Assembly: GCA_922989275.2 (NCBI GenBank)
Contig: OV277861.1
Span: 11,966,040 to 12,030,039, forward strand
Source of the DNA: Gari tellinella
Taxonomy: Eukaryota; Mollusca; Bivalvia; Cardiida; Psammobiidae
Direction: 5' to 3'
DNA length: 64,000 nucleotides
The translations under genes were made by a program, and so were the position numbers. The notes beneath the pieces were generated by a model that saw only the letters and a program-made list of their open reading frames with translations, ran no database searches and was not told the origin of the DNA. Within the stretch, counting starts at the first letter, position 1. The number at the start of each line of letters is the position of its first letter. Shown piece after piece: positions 10,326 through 20,703 of this stretch.

Positions 10326-10571
10326 CAGTGGAGAATCTGTTATTCTTTCCCAATAAACACGTTTACGCTAAAACTATTATTTACAGTGCAAACAGTTTGG
10401 AGCCAGATCAGACGCCGGGTAACCCGGCGTCTGATCAGGCTCCAAACTGTTTGCCACCAAGATAAACATGAATTATCAGAATTGTCAAAAAGTTGTACTT
10501 TTCTACGTTTTAGTGTTTTGCGTTTGCGTACGTTTGCGTTTAAACAAGAAAGAATAACAGATTCTCCACTG
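10326..10571 (+). mobile_element. Family E MITE copy 1 (246 bp, TA-flanked)
   Basis: Ends CAGTGGAGAATCTGTTATTC and GAATAACAGATTCTCCACTG, with TA at 10324-10325 and 10572-10573. The central beta-like hairpin (about 10388-10453) has GCAAACAGTTTGGAGCC arms and a GACGCCGGGTAACCCGGCGTC-type centre. The right flank carries GCGTTTGCGTACGTTTGCGT. Tc1/mariner-type termini. Confidence 0.88.
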
Positions 10572-10778
10572 TACATGTAAAAAAATCAAAAAGTGAAACC
10601 TTTAGAGAATTTGGTATTATAGAATTTACAGAAGAAAAAAAAGGATATATAATGGTCCTTAATTCTTATGCTAATATCATAATATATGAATGACTTTTGG
10701 TGATATTTAGATCGGATGAGATGTTGAGTTTCTCAAAATTATCATTGAGGCCCAAATGTTATAGAGCAAATTTCTCAA

Positions 10779-11018
10779 ATCTGACCAATCAAATGCTTGA
10801 GAACAATTTCACGCAGACTCAACTCAAAAGCTGTATTAGCAAAAACTCAAATCTGACCAATCAGATGCTTGAGAACGATTTCATGCAGACTCAACTCAAA
10901 AGCTTTATTAGCAAAAACTCAAATCTGACCAATCAGTTGCTTGAGAATGATTATATGCAGACTCAACTCAAAAGCTTTATTAGCAAAAACTCAAATCTAA
11001 CCAATCAAATATCAATCT
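10779..11018 (+). repeat. 72-bp minisatellite, three-plus units, open in one frame
   Basis: Units start near 10779, 10851, 10923 and 10995 (partial): AATCTGACCAATCAGATGCT then TGCAGACTCAACTCAAAAGC. The period is a multiple of three, so one frame (10697-11020) stays open and repeats 24 residues with core SNLTNQMLEND, MQTQLKSFISKN. There is no sign of a gene around it. Confidence 0.85.
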
Positions 11019-11137
11019 GACCAATCTGTCTGTACATCTGTACATCCGTTCATAAGACAGCTTGGTTAGACTTTGTATTTAGCTGCTTTTCTCTTCTTCG
11101 GTTTTGCATGGTAGGCATTCTCAGTGTATATATAGTG

Positions 11138-11286
11138 AATCTAACACCACCGTGAGTGTCAGATAAGAATATCCCAGCCAAGTTTTGAAGATTTTTTTGG
11201 AACACGAGGCTGTGCCGAGTGTTCCAAAAATATCTTCAAACGAGGGTTGGATATTCATCTGACACTCAACTGTGGTGTTAGATTTA
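11138..11286. mobile_element. Long palindromic element with GAGGCTGTGCCGAG centre
   Basis: AATCTAACACCAC, GAGTGTCAGAT, GAATATCC and TTTTTTGGAACAC pair with the mirror set on the right around ACGAGGCTGTGCCGAGT. Imperfect arms of about 65 bp; non-coding. Confidence 0.7.
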
Positions 11287-11463
11287 TTTTCTCACCAACA
11301 CGTTTAACTTGCTATACAGTGGCTAGTTGTATTTTAATGCGCTAATGCATGCATGACGATGTCATGAGGACGTCATAACAACGGCAATAACAACCAATCA
11401 TAAGATAGTTCGGACACCCCCTAGATTTCGGGATACCTCTGTCCGAGAGGTGAGAAAATAGAG
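11283..11463. repeat. Inverted repeat TTTATTTTCTCACC...GGTGAGAAAATAG
   Basis: A second inverted pair shares its left end with the preceding palindrome and encloses about 150 bp with GACGATGTCATGAGGACGTC. It may be the other half of one composite fold-back element. Confidence 0.4.
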
Positions 11464-12236
11464 GCTCTTATTTATTTGACTCAACAAGTTTATTGAAAAT
11501 GTTAAGTATTGAGCATGAATGTATGATTCTATTTATCACATAAACATTTTATGGCAATTGCAAATGATGTCACTTTGGTGTCCCGCTTGATACGCTTGTA
11601 TATGAACAGATTGGACCAGATGCCAAAGATTAATTTGAATATTCATTCCACTTGTGGAATACAATATTTGTAGAATGGCTTAAATTTATACCACTCCCAG
11701 ACCGCAGGTTATGTGGTAAAAGGTTTTACAAAATACTCTAGTTTTAGAAAAAGAGACATTCAGCACCAGAGGAAAAATGCATTACATGTATAATATTATT
11801 TTGGTAGCCAAATATTTGAAAGTTTCCTATCAAATTGAATGACAATGGTTGCATTTACAATGTTTTATTTACTTGCTTGTTTTTTCAGGGTTGAAAATGT
11901 TTGTTAATTTATACAAGAATGCCTAGCCAGGGACTATGGCCTGGTGAAGAGGATGTTCACTTAAAGTCCCATTGTGTTTTCAGACCTTTTTTAATGTGCG
12001 AAATACAATAACGGTTAATAATAATGCTTGAACATTCTAATGGGCCAAACTGATCTATGAAATGTTGAAGACAGACCTAAATCACCAAAAAAGCGATTTA
12101 AAACCATAACAAACCGAAAGTAGATCGTCTGACATAAATATTACCACACGGATTAGTGGCACGTGGAACAGCTGGGTTCAATATCACCGGGTGCGAACGA
12201 TTGCTATAAAATGAGTCACATTTCGTCACAACGGTG
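11464..12236. other. Gap without recognised feature
   Basis: No coding frame or named repeat. One short ATTCCACTTGTGGAAT dyad near 11645. Confidence 0.5.
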
Positions 12237-14305
12237 TTTCAGCCCTTTTTAGCTCTCTAACACAAAGAGTTTTTATCGGATCTTCACCAAACTTGCATTA
12301 AATGTTCTTTTATATAAAATCTAGGTACAGTTAAATTTCTACTTAAATCGAATAAGGCATGTAAGACGTTTTGCCCTTTATGTATTAAAAGTTGACTGTT
12401 TCAGCATTTTTTGCTCTCTAAAACAAGCATTTTTTAGTTGATCTTCACCAAACTTACTGAAATTGTTTATTATTATAAAATCTTGGTCCAGTTTGATTAC
12501 TACCAAAATCGCATGTGGCATGTTTGCGTTTTTGCCATTTTTGTATTAAAAATGAGTGATTCAGCAATTATTGCTCTCTTTCACAAATACATTTATTGGA
12601 TCTTCACAAAACTTGCTGAAAATGTTCATTAGTATAAAATCTAGGTTTAGTCTGATAACTACTAAAATCGTATGAGGCATATCTAAGTTTTTTTTGCCCT
12701 TTATGTATTAAAATGACTGTTTTCAGCCAGTTTTTATCTCTAACACAAATTCTTTTTATTGAGTTTTCACCAAACTTGCTGAAAATTTTCATTGATATTA
12801 AATCATGGTTAAATTTGAATACTAGTAAAATCGCATAAGGAATGTCGGAGTAATTGCTCTTGAATTATTAGAAATGACTGTTTCAGCCTTTTTTGCTCTC
12901 TAACACAAAGAGTTTTCATCGGATCTTCTACAAACTTGCTGAAATTCTTTATTTATATAAAATCTAGGTCCAGTTTGATTATTACTAAAATCCCATAATG
13001 ATTGTCTGAGTTATTGCCCTTAATGTATTAAAAAGGACTGTTTCACCATTTTTTGCTCTCTAACATAAATCCTTTTTATTGATTTTCACCCAATTTGCTG
13101 AAAATGTTTATTAATATAAAATCAAGGTTAAGTTTGAATATTACTAAAATCGCATAATGTATATCTGAGTTATTGTCCTTTAATTATTAAAATATGACTG
13201 TTTCAGGGTTTTTTTGCACTCTAACACATACAGTTTTTATCGGATATTCACCAAACTTGCTGAACATGTTTATAAATATAAAATATATCTCCAGTTCGAA
13301 TAGTACTTATATCGCATAAGGCATGTCTGAGTTTTTTGCCCTTTAGTTATTAAAAATTAATGTTTCAGCATTTTTTGCTCTCTATCACAAACATTTCTTT
13401 TCGGATCTTAACAAAACCTTGCTGAAATTCTTTATTTATACAAAATCTAGGTTCAGTCTGATTATTACTTAAATCGCATAAGGCATGTCTGAGTTATTGT
13501 CCTTTATGTATTTAGAAATACCTGTTTCACCATTTTTTGCTCTCTAACACAAATAACTTTTTTTGTGATTTTCACCAAACTTGTTGAAAATGTTTATTAA
13601 TATAAAATCAAGTTCATGATCTTAACTACCAAAATCGCACAAGGCATGTTGAAGTTATTGCCCTTGAATGATTATAGATTGCATACTTCAGGCTTGTCAG
13701 CTTTCTGACTCAAACGGTTTTAATTGGATCTTCACCAAATTTTCTGAAAATAATATTGGATAAAAACTTAGTCCAGTTCTATGAATACCCAAATCGCCGA
13801 AGGCATGTTGGAGTTACGGTTCTTCAATTATTAAAAATTTGCTATTTCATCCTTATTTTAGCCCTGTCAACTCTGTAACAGGAACTGGCTTTATTCTATT
13901 TAAACCAACTATTTGGTCAATAGTTGCATGTGCTTCATCTTGGCCGTGTTGGTAATAAGTAAAGTAATAAATGACTACTCCATACCTCCTTTACCTCTTG
14001 AAGGATTTTCAGTCAGCTGTGTTCGATTTTTGTCTTGATCTATATTTAAAACAAATACACAATGCCAGCAAGTTTGGTGAAGATCCAATAAAAAGTGTTT
14101 GTGTTAGAGAGCAGAAAAGGCTGAAACAGTCATTTTTTTTAATTATTCAAGGGCAATAACTCAGACATGCCTCATGCGACTTTAATAGTTATCAAAATTG
14201 AGCTAGATTCTATACTAATAAACATTTATAGCAAGTTTGGTGAAGATCCAAAAATAGGTGGTTGAGTTAGAGAGAAGACAAGGCTGAAACAGTCATTTTC
14301 AGCAA
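12237..14305. repeat. Tandem array of about 160-bp units plus inverted units
   Basis: About eleven direct units begin TTTCAGC near 12238, 12399, 12560, 12721, 12881, 13041, 13201, 13363, 13524, 13687 and 13845. Each carries TTTTGCTCTCTAACACAAA, GGATCTTCACCAAACTTGC, AAAATCTAGGTCCAGT, AAAATCGCATAAGGCATG and GAGTTATTGCCCTT. Two inverted units follow a spacer (14062-14300). The structure resembles tandem cores of molluscan pearl/Helentron-derived elements, but I could not find the element's ends. Confidence 0.78.
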
Positions 14306-14379
14306 GATCCCCCGTATTGGATTGTACACGCTTACCACCGTGATTAATTATTTACACGTGGGGACCTTATCTCATAGTT

Positions 14380-14574
14380 TAATCCTGTGCCTACTGGTCG
14401 CAACTGTTTGACTCTAAAACAGACACCGCGTAACGCGGCGTCTCATCTGGATCCAAACTGTTTGACACTCGTCTTAAGGTTTGCTTAATCAAAAATATGC
14501 ATAAATCTAAACTGAACAAATATTGCACACGACAATGTCAAAGCAGACGTCTTAGCAGCAGAATAAGGGTTAAA
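14380..14574 (+). mobile_element. Family C MITE, degenerate
   Basis: Starts TTTAATCCTGTGCCTACTGG, has a beta hairpin (about 14403-14467) with centre CCGCGTAACGCGG, and ends CAGAATAAGGGTTAA. It matches the subtype at 62752-62964. Confidence 0.7.
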
Positions 14575-14586
14575 TTCTTCATTTCA

Positions 14587-14777
14587 TCCGGCTCCAGATA
14601 AGAGGAATAAACTGAACAAATCCAACATGTTCTCACTCATTTCAGCACCGAATGCTACGGTGTTACTACTGATTAAACCGTCTCTTCGCTACGATTCTAA
14701 TGAGTATGACACCATTGGGTTTAAAAGCAGAAATAAAGAGTTTAGTAATCGAAATATTTCCGTTATCTGGAGCCCTG
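14587..14777. mobile_element. Family B MITE copy 2
   Basis: GGCTCCAGATAAGAGG to CGTTATCTGGAGCCCTG. The centre keeps TCTCTTCGCTACGATTCTAA rather than a perfect palindrome. No clean duplication. Confidence 0.8.
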
Positions 14778-15183
14778 TATTTACAGAGTTGTCCTTCTTT
14801 CCATTCACAAGGAGGATCTTTAAATTGTGCTAGCACAAAAAAATTATAAATAAAAATTTAAAAGCGAATTTCTTAGATAAAGCCGCTTTTTATGAAAGAA
14901 TCACGTCCCATGTAGTTCTAATGGGATCCCAAACAACCGTTTTATGCAGGTTTCCCAAAAACACAATGCGGCTTTAAATGATGATGATTAGCTGTCATTA
15001 TTTCAATGGGAAATGACAGTAAATAGTTACTAATTGATTGCTGAAATATAATTGCTGATTTTCATGACAATTTTCATTTGTGATAAAGACTTAAAAGAGG
15101 TTATTCAACTTGTGTAAATTTTAACCCTTTTCAGGCTGAATTTTGCTTATGGAATATTTCACCCTTTATACCCCTTAAATTTG
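14778..15183. other. Gap without recognised feature
   Basis: AT-rich; nothing recognised. Confidence 0.5.
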
Positions 15184-15376
15184 CAGGGCTCCAGATAAGA
15201 GGGAGTAAACTGCAGAAATCCAACATTTTCTCACTTATTTTAGCATAAAATCCTATGGTGTTACAACTCATTAGAATCGTCTCAAAGAGACAATTCTAAT
15301 GAGTAGTGACACCATAGGGTTTAAAGCAGAAATAAAGATTTTAGTTTTTGAAATACCCCCCTTATCTGGAGCCCTG
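15184..15376. mobile_element. Family B MITE copy 3
   Basis: CAGGGCTCCAGATAAGAGGG to CTTATCTGGAGCCCTG. The central palindrome reads CATTAGAATCGTCTC then GAGACAATTCTAATGAG. It abuts a family A copy on the right. Confidence 0.85.
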
Positions 15377-15384
15377 CCCTTTGT

Positions 15385-15759
15385 CTGTTTCTAGTTTTGA
15401 AGATCTACATTTTGCCTTGAGGCACATTCTGCTGTTATTTCAACCTGCTTTAACCCTTTCCCCCATAGAAGCGCCTTTTAGCGCATTCAGTTTATTCCAC
15501 CACTGAAGAAAATAGTTCCAATTCATACAGTCATGAATATGTATCAGAAGGAATATTTTCCTTATTCTAGCAGGTGGTAGCTTAAAGCAGGCTGAAAGTA
15601 AAGCAGAATGTGCCTTAAGGCACATTCTGCTTTACTTTCAACCTGCTTTAAGTAGTCACCAATTTTCAAAACTAGAAACAGGCTATGGGGGAAAGGGTTA
15701 AGTGATCACCTGTCTTCATATATTCTTGATAACTAGAAACAGGCTATGGGGTAAAGGGT
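15385..15759. mobile_element. Family A host copy split by another family A copy
   Basis: TGTTTCTAGTTTTGAAGAT starts the left part, which runs into ..CAACCTGCTTTAA at 15450. It resumes at 15702 with GTGATCACCTGTCTTC and ends GGGGTAAAGGGTA. The inserted copy sits on the TTAA that borders the alpha hairpin. Confidence 0.65.
15450..15701 (-). mobile_element. Family A MITE nested at the hairpin-border TTAA of another
   Basis: TTAA at 15450-15453 and 15698-15701. GCGCCTTTTAGCGC subtype; perfect alpha hairpin at about 15582-15651; closing GGGGGAAAGGGTTAA. Confidence 0.85.
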
Positions 15760-15794
15760 AAAAACACAATTCATGTATAAAAATACAGGTAAGG

Positions 15795-15990
15795 CAAGGC
15801 CGCCATAAGTTGATTTTGAAAAATCCTAAGCTTTGCAAATTTTCAAGCGTGATTACTTAAGGCAGGTTAAAAGTAAAGCAGAATGTGCCTTAAGGCGCAT
15901 TCTTCTTTACTTTCAATCTGCTTTAAGCTACAATCTGCTAAGATAAAAATCTGAAGATTTCGGGAAAAATGCGGAGAAATGGCATCCCTG
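15795..15990 (+). mobile_element. Family A2 MITE with GTAAGG duplication
   Basis: CAAGGCCGCCATAAGTTGAT to GAAATGGCATCCCTG, flanked by a perfect 6-bp repeat GTAAGG (15789-15794, 15991-15996). It carries an alpha hairpin (about 15857-15927). Confidence 0.85.
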
Positions 15991-16136
15991 GTAAGGTAGA
16001 ATTGAATGAGTTTGAGATATCAAGGTTCTTCTGCGCATTGGTTTTGCCCCAATCAATCTAATTCTATGCAGGAAGTTGCTGAAAATGGGTTGGAAATTTA
16101 CCAACTATGTCAGACTTTAATGAAAATTTACATTGA

Positions 16137-16216
16137 CTGAAACTGAGAAAATAAATTCAGTTGAACTCCAGGAAAAATGAAACTTAGAAAATGAATTTGG
16201 TTGAACTCCAGGGAAA
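16137..16216. repeat. Short direct duplication
   Basis: Two copies of about 43 bp share GAAACT.AGAAAAT.AATT..GTTGAACTCCAGG. Confidence 0.6.
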
Positions 16217-16382
16217 GTTCATGAGCAAGAAAATGTTAAAAGAAATACAAGATATACCGTAATATTTATAATTATCATATTTGCACTCTATGGACAAATA
16301 TTCTATGTTTTCAGCGACTATACCAAAATGATGGAGATCTTTCCTGCCAGCTAGCTAATAAATTCAGCAAAAAATATTGGAG

Positions 16383-16838
16383 ATATATAGTCTGTTTCTA
16401 GTTTTGAAGACAGGTGACCACTTAACCCATTACCCCAGAGCCTGGTTTTCAGTTTTGAAGATAGGTGATAACTTAAAGCAGGTTGAAAGTAAAGCAGAAT
16501 GTGCCTTAAGGCACATTCTGCTTTACTTTCAGCTTGCTTTAAGCTACCATATATCAAATATATCTTCAGATATAAATTTGTGACTGTATAAATTGGAATT
16601 ATACTCTTCTGTGGAGGAATATATTAAAGGCGTAAAAAAGCGTATTTTATGGGGTAATGGGTTCAAGCAAGTTGAAATATATGGTGCATTCTGGTTGACT
16701 TTCATTCTGCTTTAAGCCACCATCTGCTTAAGATAAAGAAAAACAACGTTCTAATTTTGCATATTCATTACTGTATAAATTAGAACTTTTTTCTCCAGTG
16801 GAGGAATAAATTAAGGGTGTAGAAAGGCATAATCACTA
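16383..16838 (+). mobile_element. Family A host copy split at the hairpin-border TTAA
   Basis: Left part TCTGTTTCTAGTTTTGAAGA to GGTGACCAC stops at TTAA 16422. The right part resumes AGCAAGTTGAAA and runs through GCCACCATCTGC to GGAGGAATAAATTAAGGG. The inserted copy therefore landed on CTTAAAG at the start of the alpha hairpin. Confidence 0.75.
16422..16665 (+). mobile_element. Family A MITE nested in another A
   Basis: TTAACCCATTACCCCAGAGC to TATGGGGTAATGGGTTCA. Alpha hairpin at about 16473-16543 with centre GTGCCTTAAGGCAC. Confidence 0.85.
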
Positions 16839-16980
16839 TGCTGAGTTTTTAGATAGACAGGTCCATTTTCTAATAAATAGTTATAGGTAGCATCGATCAC
16901 AAAAGGTTTGTCTATGAAATATATAACAATGTATCCTCCAGAAGCTTTCTGATATGAGTTTACATTGTTTACAAAGAATA

Positions 16981-18750
16981 CAGTTAAAATTCTCTATTAT
17001 GACCATTAAATTGTGTTAATTTGTAGGTATTTTTAGACAGGTGACTGTTTAAAGCAAGGAGACAGTAAAACAGAAAGCTCCTTTAGGAGCTTTCTGTTTG
17101 ACTGTCACCTTGCTTTAAGCAGTTACCTGTCTTTTATACAGTCATTCAGTCCGTTTTTAGCTCACCTGGTGAGCTATTCTGATCATGCTATGTCCGTCGT
17201 CAACAATTTCTTTAAACGACATCTTCTCCTAAACTACTGGATGGATTTTCACCAAACTTGTTAGAAATTATCCTTATATTGTCCTCTTTGAAAGTTGTTC
17301 AAATATTTCCGGTCCGTTGCATATCTAGGTCACATGAGCTAAAAATAGATTTTTTCAATAAAATCACAGTACCCTGAGCTTAGATATTTGGCACAAAGCA
17401 TCATCTACAGGACTGGTCCTCTATCAAGATTGTTCAAATTATGTCCCTGGGGTCGAAAATGACCCCGCCCCGAGGGTCACAAATTTACAGAGTTATATAG
17501 TGAAATCTTCAAACCTCTTCTTCTCTGAAACAAATATAGGTAGAGCTTTGTTATTTGGCATGGTGTAACTTCTAGAGGTACTTTACCAATTTAGCAAAAA
17601 GTTTGGGTCCGTTGCATATCTAGGTCACAGGAGCTAAAAAGAGTTTTTTTTTAAATAAACTTTTTGCACTCAGCATCATCTACAGGTCCTCTATCAAGAT
17701 TGTTCAAATTATGTCCCTGGGGTAAAAAAATGACGCCGCCCCGGGGGTCACAAATTTACATAGAGTTGTATAGTGAATTCTTCAAACCTCTTCTTCTCTG
17801 AAACTAATATAGCTAGAGCTTTGATATTTGGCATGGTGTAACTTCTAGATGTACTTTACCAACATTGTTCAAATTGTTTTGGTCTGTTGCATATCTAGGT
17901 CACAAGAGCTAAAAATAGATTTTTTCAATAAAAACTTTAAAAATCTTCTTGTCTGAAACCACAGTTCCCTTAGCTTAGATATTTTGCATAAAGCATCATC
18001 TACAGGTCCTCTATCAAGATTGTTCAAATTATGTCCCTGAGGTCAAAATGACCCCGCCCCGGGGGTCACAAATTTACATGTATCTTCAAACCTCTTCTTC
18101 TCTGAAACTAATATGGGTAGAGCTTTGATATTTGACATAGTCTAACTTCTAGATGTATTTTACCAATATTGTTCAAATGGTTCCGGTTTGTTACATATCT
18201 AGGTCACAAGAGCTAAAAATAGATTTTTTCAATAAAAACTTAAAAAATCTTCTTGTCTGAAACCACAGTACCCTGAGCTTAGATATTTTGCACAAAGCAT
18301 CATCTTTAGGTCCTCTTTCAAGATTGATCAAATTATGTCCCTGGGGTAAAAAAATGACCCCGCCCCGGGGGTCACAAATTTACATAGAGTTATAAAGTGA
18401 AATCTACAAACCTCTTCTTCTCTGAAACTAATATTGCTAGAGGTTTGATATTTGGCATGGTGTAACTTCTAGATGTACTTTACCAATAAAGTTCAAAAAG
18501 TTTGGGTCCGTTGCATATCTAGATCACAGGAGCTAAAAAAGATTTTTCAATAAAAACTTAAAAAATCTTCTTCTCTCAAACCACAGTACCGTGAGCTTAG
18601 ATGGGTTGCACTCAGCATGGCACAATATTATTGTATTGTCATAATTTCTCCGCTTTTCAAGATATGTTACATTTACATCAACGGTTCCAGGTGAGCGATT
18701 TAGGGCCGTATACAGCTCTTGTTTATTGGTCATAATAGAGAGTTTTACTG
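16981..18750 (+). mobile_element. Family J MITE interrupted by a Helentron-like element
   Basis: Left end CAGTTAAAATTCTCTATTAT after TA (16979-16980). Right end GTCATAATAGAGAGTTTTAC..CTG before TA (18751-18752). The J hairpin lies at about 17049-17121 around AGCTCCTTTAGGAGCT. The H2 element (17159-18723) splits it near its 3' end. Confidence 0.8.
17159..18723 (+). mobile_element. H2: Helentron/HINE-like element, about 300-bp tandem core
   Basis: Begins AGCTCACCTGGTGAGCT after a T run and ends with GGCCGTATACAGCTCTTGTT. The CTCACCTG near the start recurs inverted (CAGGTGAG) near the 3' end. About four to five core units carry CCGTTGCATATCTAGGTCAC, GCATCATCTACAGGTCCTCT, ATGACCCCGCCCCGGGGGTC and CTCTTCTTCTCTGAAAC. 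Interruption of family J gives its boundaries and a T/T insertion context. Tandem cores, subterminal inverted repeats and a 3' hairpin are known for Helentron-associated elements. Assignment is inferred. Confidence 0.78.
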
Positions 18751-19033
18751 TAAATATATCAGGCTTCGGCACTAACTAGGGTTTCAGCTGCCACCTGTAA
18801 TTAAGATTCATTTTTTGAGTGGCTGCTCGACTGTTTGGCTGTACACACTCAATAAAACTGCACCTAACAAGATTATTGGTGAAATCAATAGATGTGTAGA
18901 AGTGTGTCCTTTTCATAATCTGATAATAATAACCAAACCTTTATGATGCTGAATTTCAAACAGACGCTGCAATTTCATGACTAATGAACTACAGTTTACA
19001 TCGATTCTGAAGAAGTTTATGTCTTGTAATTTT

Positions 19034-20094
19034 TATACGCCCGTCTTCAGACGGGACGTATTATGTCGTGGCGCTGTCCGTCTGTCTGTCCGTCTGTCCG
19101 TCCGTTAACTTTTTCATGTCTGCTCTCTAACTCAAACAAATTTAGTCTAATCCTTTTGAAACTTGGTCAGAACGTGTATGACCATAACATCTCGGTCAAG
19201 TTCGATAACCAGCAAGATTGACCCAGACATTCAATAGTTATGCCCTTTTTTGTCAAAAACGGGCATATTAGTTTGTCCGCTCTATAACTCAAACACATTT
19301 ATTGTAATCCTTTTGAAACTTTGTCAGCATGTGTATGACCATAATATCTCGGTCAAGTTCGATAACCAGCAAGATTGACCCAGACATTCAATAGTTATGC
19401 CCTTTTTTGTCAAAAACGGGCATATTAGTTTGTCCGCTCTCTAACTCAAACAAATGTTTTTTAATCCTTTTCAAACTTTGTCAGCATGTGTATGACCATA
19501 ATATCTCGGTCAAGTTTGATAACCAGCAGGATTGCCCCAGACATTCAAGAGTTATGCCCCTTTTTTCATAAAAAACGGGCATATTTTAGTTTGTCCGCTC
19601 TCTAACTCAAACAAATTTATTTTAATCCTTTTGAAACTTTGTCAGCATGTGTATGACCATAATATCTAGGTCAAGTTCGATAACCAGCAGGATTGCCCCA
19701 GACATTCAAGAGTTATGCCCCTTTTTTCGTAAAAAACGGGCATATTTTAGTTTGTCCGCTCTCTAACTCAAACAAATTTATTTCAGGCCTTTTGAAACTT
19801 GGTCAGCATGTGTATGACCATAATGTCTCAGTTATGTTTTATAACCAGCAGGATTGCCCCAGACATTCAAGAGTTATGCCCCTTTTATCGTCAAAAACGG
19901 GCATTTTTTTGTTTGTAGCTCTCTTTCTCAAACAAATTTATTCCCATCCTTTTGAAACTTGGTCAGCATATGACCCCTAACTTTCAGGGTTCTTCCCCTT
20001 TTGTTTTTACCTTGATAGGGTTTTGGTATGACTACATTCTAAGATCGTTTTGACGGGCGTATAATGTGCCCGGCTTGCGGTGCTCTTGTTGAAA
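19034..20094 (+). mobile_element. H3: Helentron/HINE-like element, about 160-bp tandem core
   Basis: Starts TATACGCCCGTCTTCAGACG, followed by a CCGTCTGTCTGTCCG microsatellite. It ends GACGGGCGTATAATGTGCCC then CTTGCGGTGCTCTTGTT. The 5' TACGCCCGTC is repeated inverted near the 3' end. Six core units carry CTCTCTAACTCAAACAAA, TTTTGAAACTTGGTCAGCA, TGTATGACCATAATATCTCG, CCAGACATTCAAGAGTTATG and AAAAACGGGCATA. Matches the pearl-like style of bivalve genomes. Confidence 0.82.
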
Positions 20095-20703
20095 TTATAA
20101 CAGAACAGAGCAGATCCTGGTTAGAGGGAACCTTTTAAGGATCGAGCCATGTCATCAGGGTCAACACTGTTTGCATGGGATACTCAATGATACACTCAGA
20201 CTGCAAGGGGTTAAATACTTAAATTGTGCTGCGAGTTGTGCATAATTATTAGTTAATTTAACAATGATTCAACCTTTGCTGTCAAATCAATCAAAACTTT
20301 CCAAACACTCGATATACTAACACACATTTATTCATGTCAAACCAAAAAATAGAAAATGCCAAAATACTTAAACGAGCTATAGACTGACCTCTGACCTCGG
20401 ATGCCTGCATTGACGCATGCTGAGGATGTGCACACATTCACCCATTTTGGGAAAACAGTAACCATTTAATTCAGTTTTTTGTATTTCTCGCTCTGTTTCT
20501 TTGTCCTGGTGAGACATCCAATTTCTCAGAATTTATTTCATAATAATTCAGTTTGTTTTCATGAAAATTTCTGCTTGATTAAAAATCTAATTATCTGCAT
20601 AGTGAGTGTCTGTGCATAGCAAAGTAGGATATGGAGTACGTGTTAATTAAAACAAGTCCAGTATGTGAAGCTGATTTAGCAAGATACAATCTAATTTGTA
20701 GCA
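20095..20703. other. Gap without recognised feature
   Basis: A diffuse beta-like remnant near 20155-20215 (CAGGGTCAACACTGTTTGCA) and otherwise nothing recognised. Confidence 0.45.

Noticed and set aside
12237..14305. CRISPR-like array
   Set aside because: Units are ~160 bp, diverged along their whole length, with no short conserved repeat and unique spacers; the context is eukaryotic.
19693..19980. 95-codon open frame
   Set aside because: It is a read-through of the H3 tandem core, with the same residues repeated per unit.
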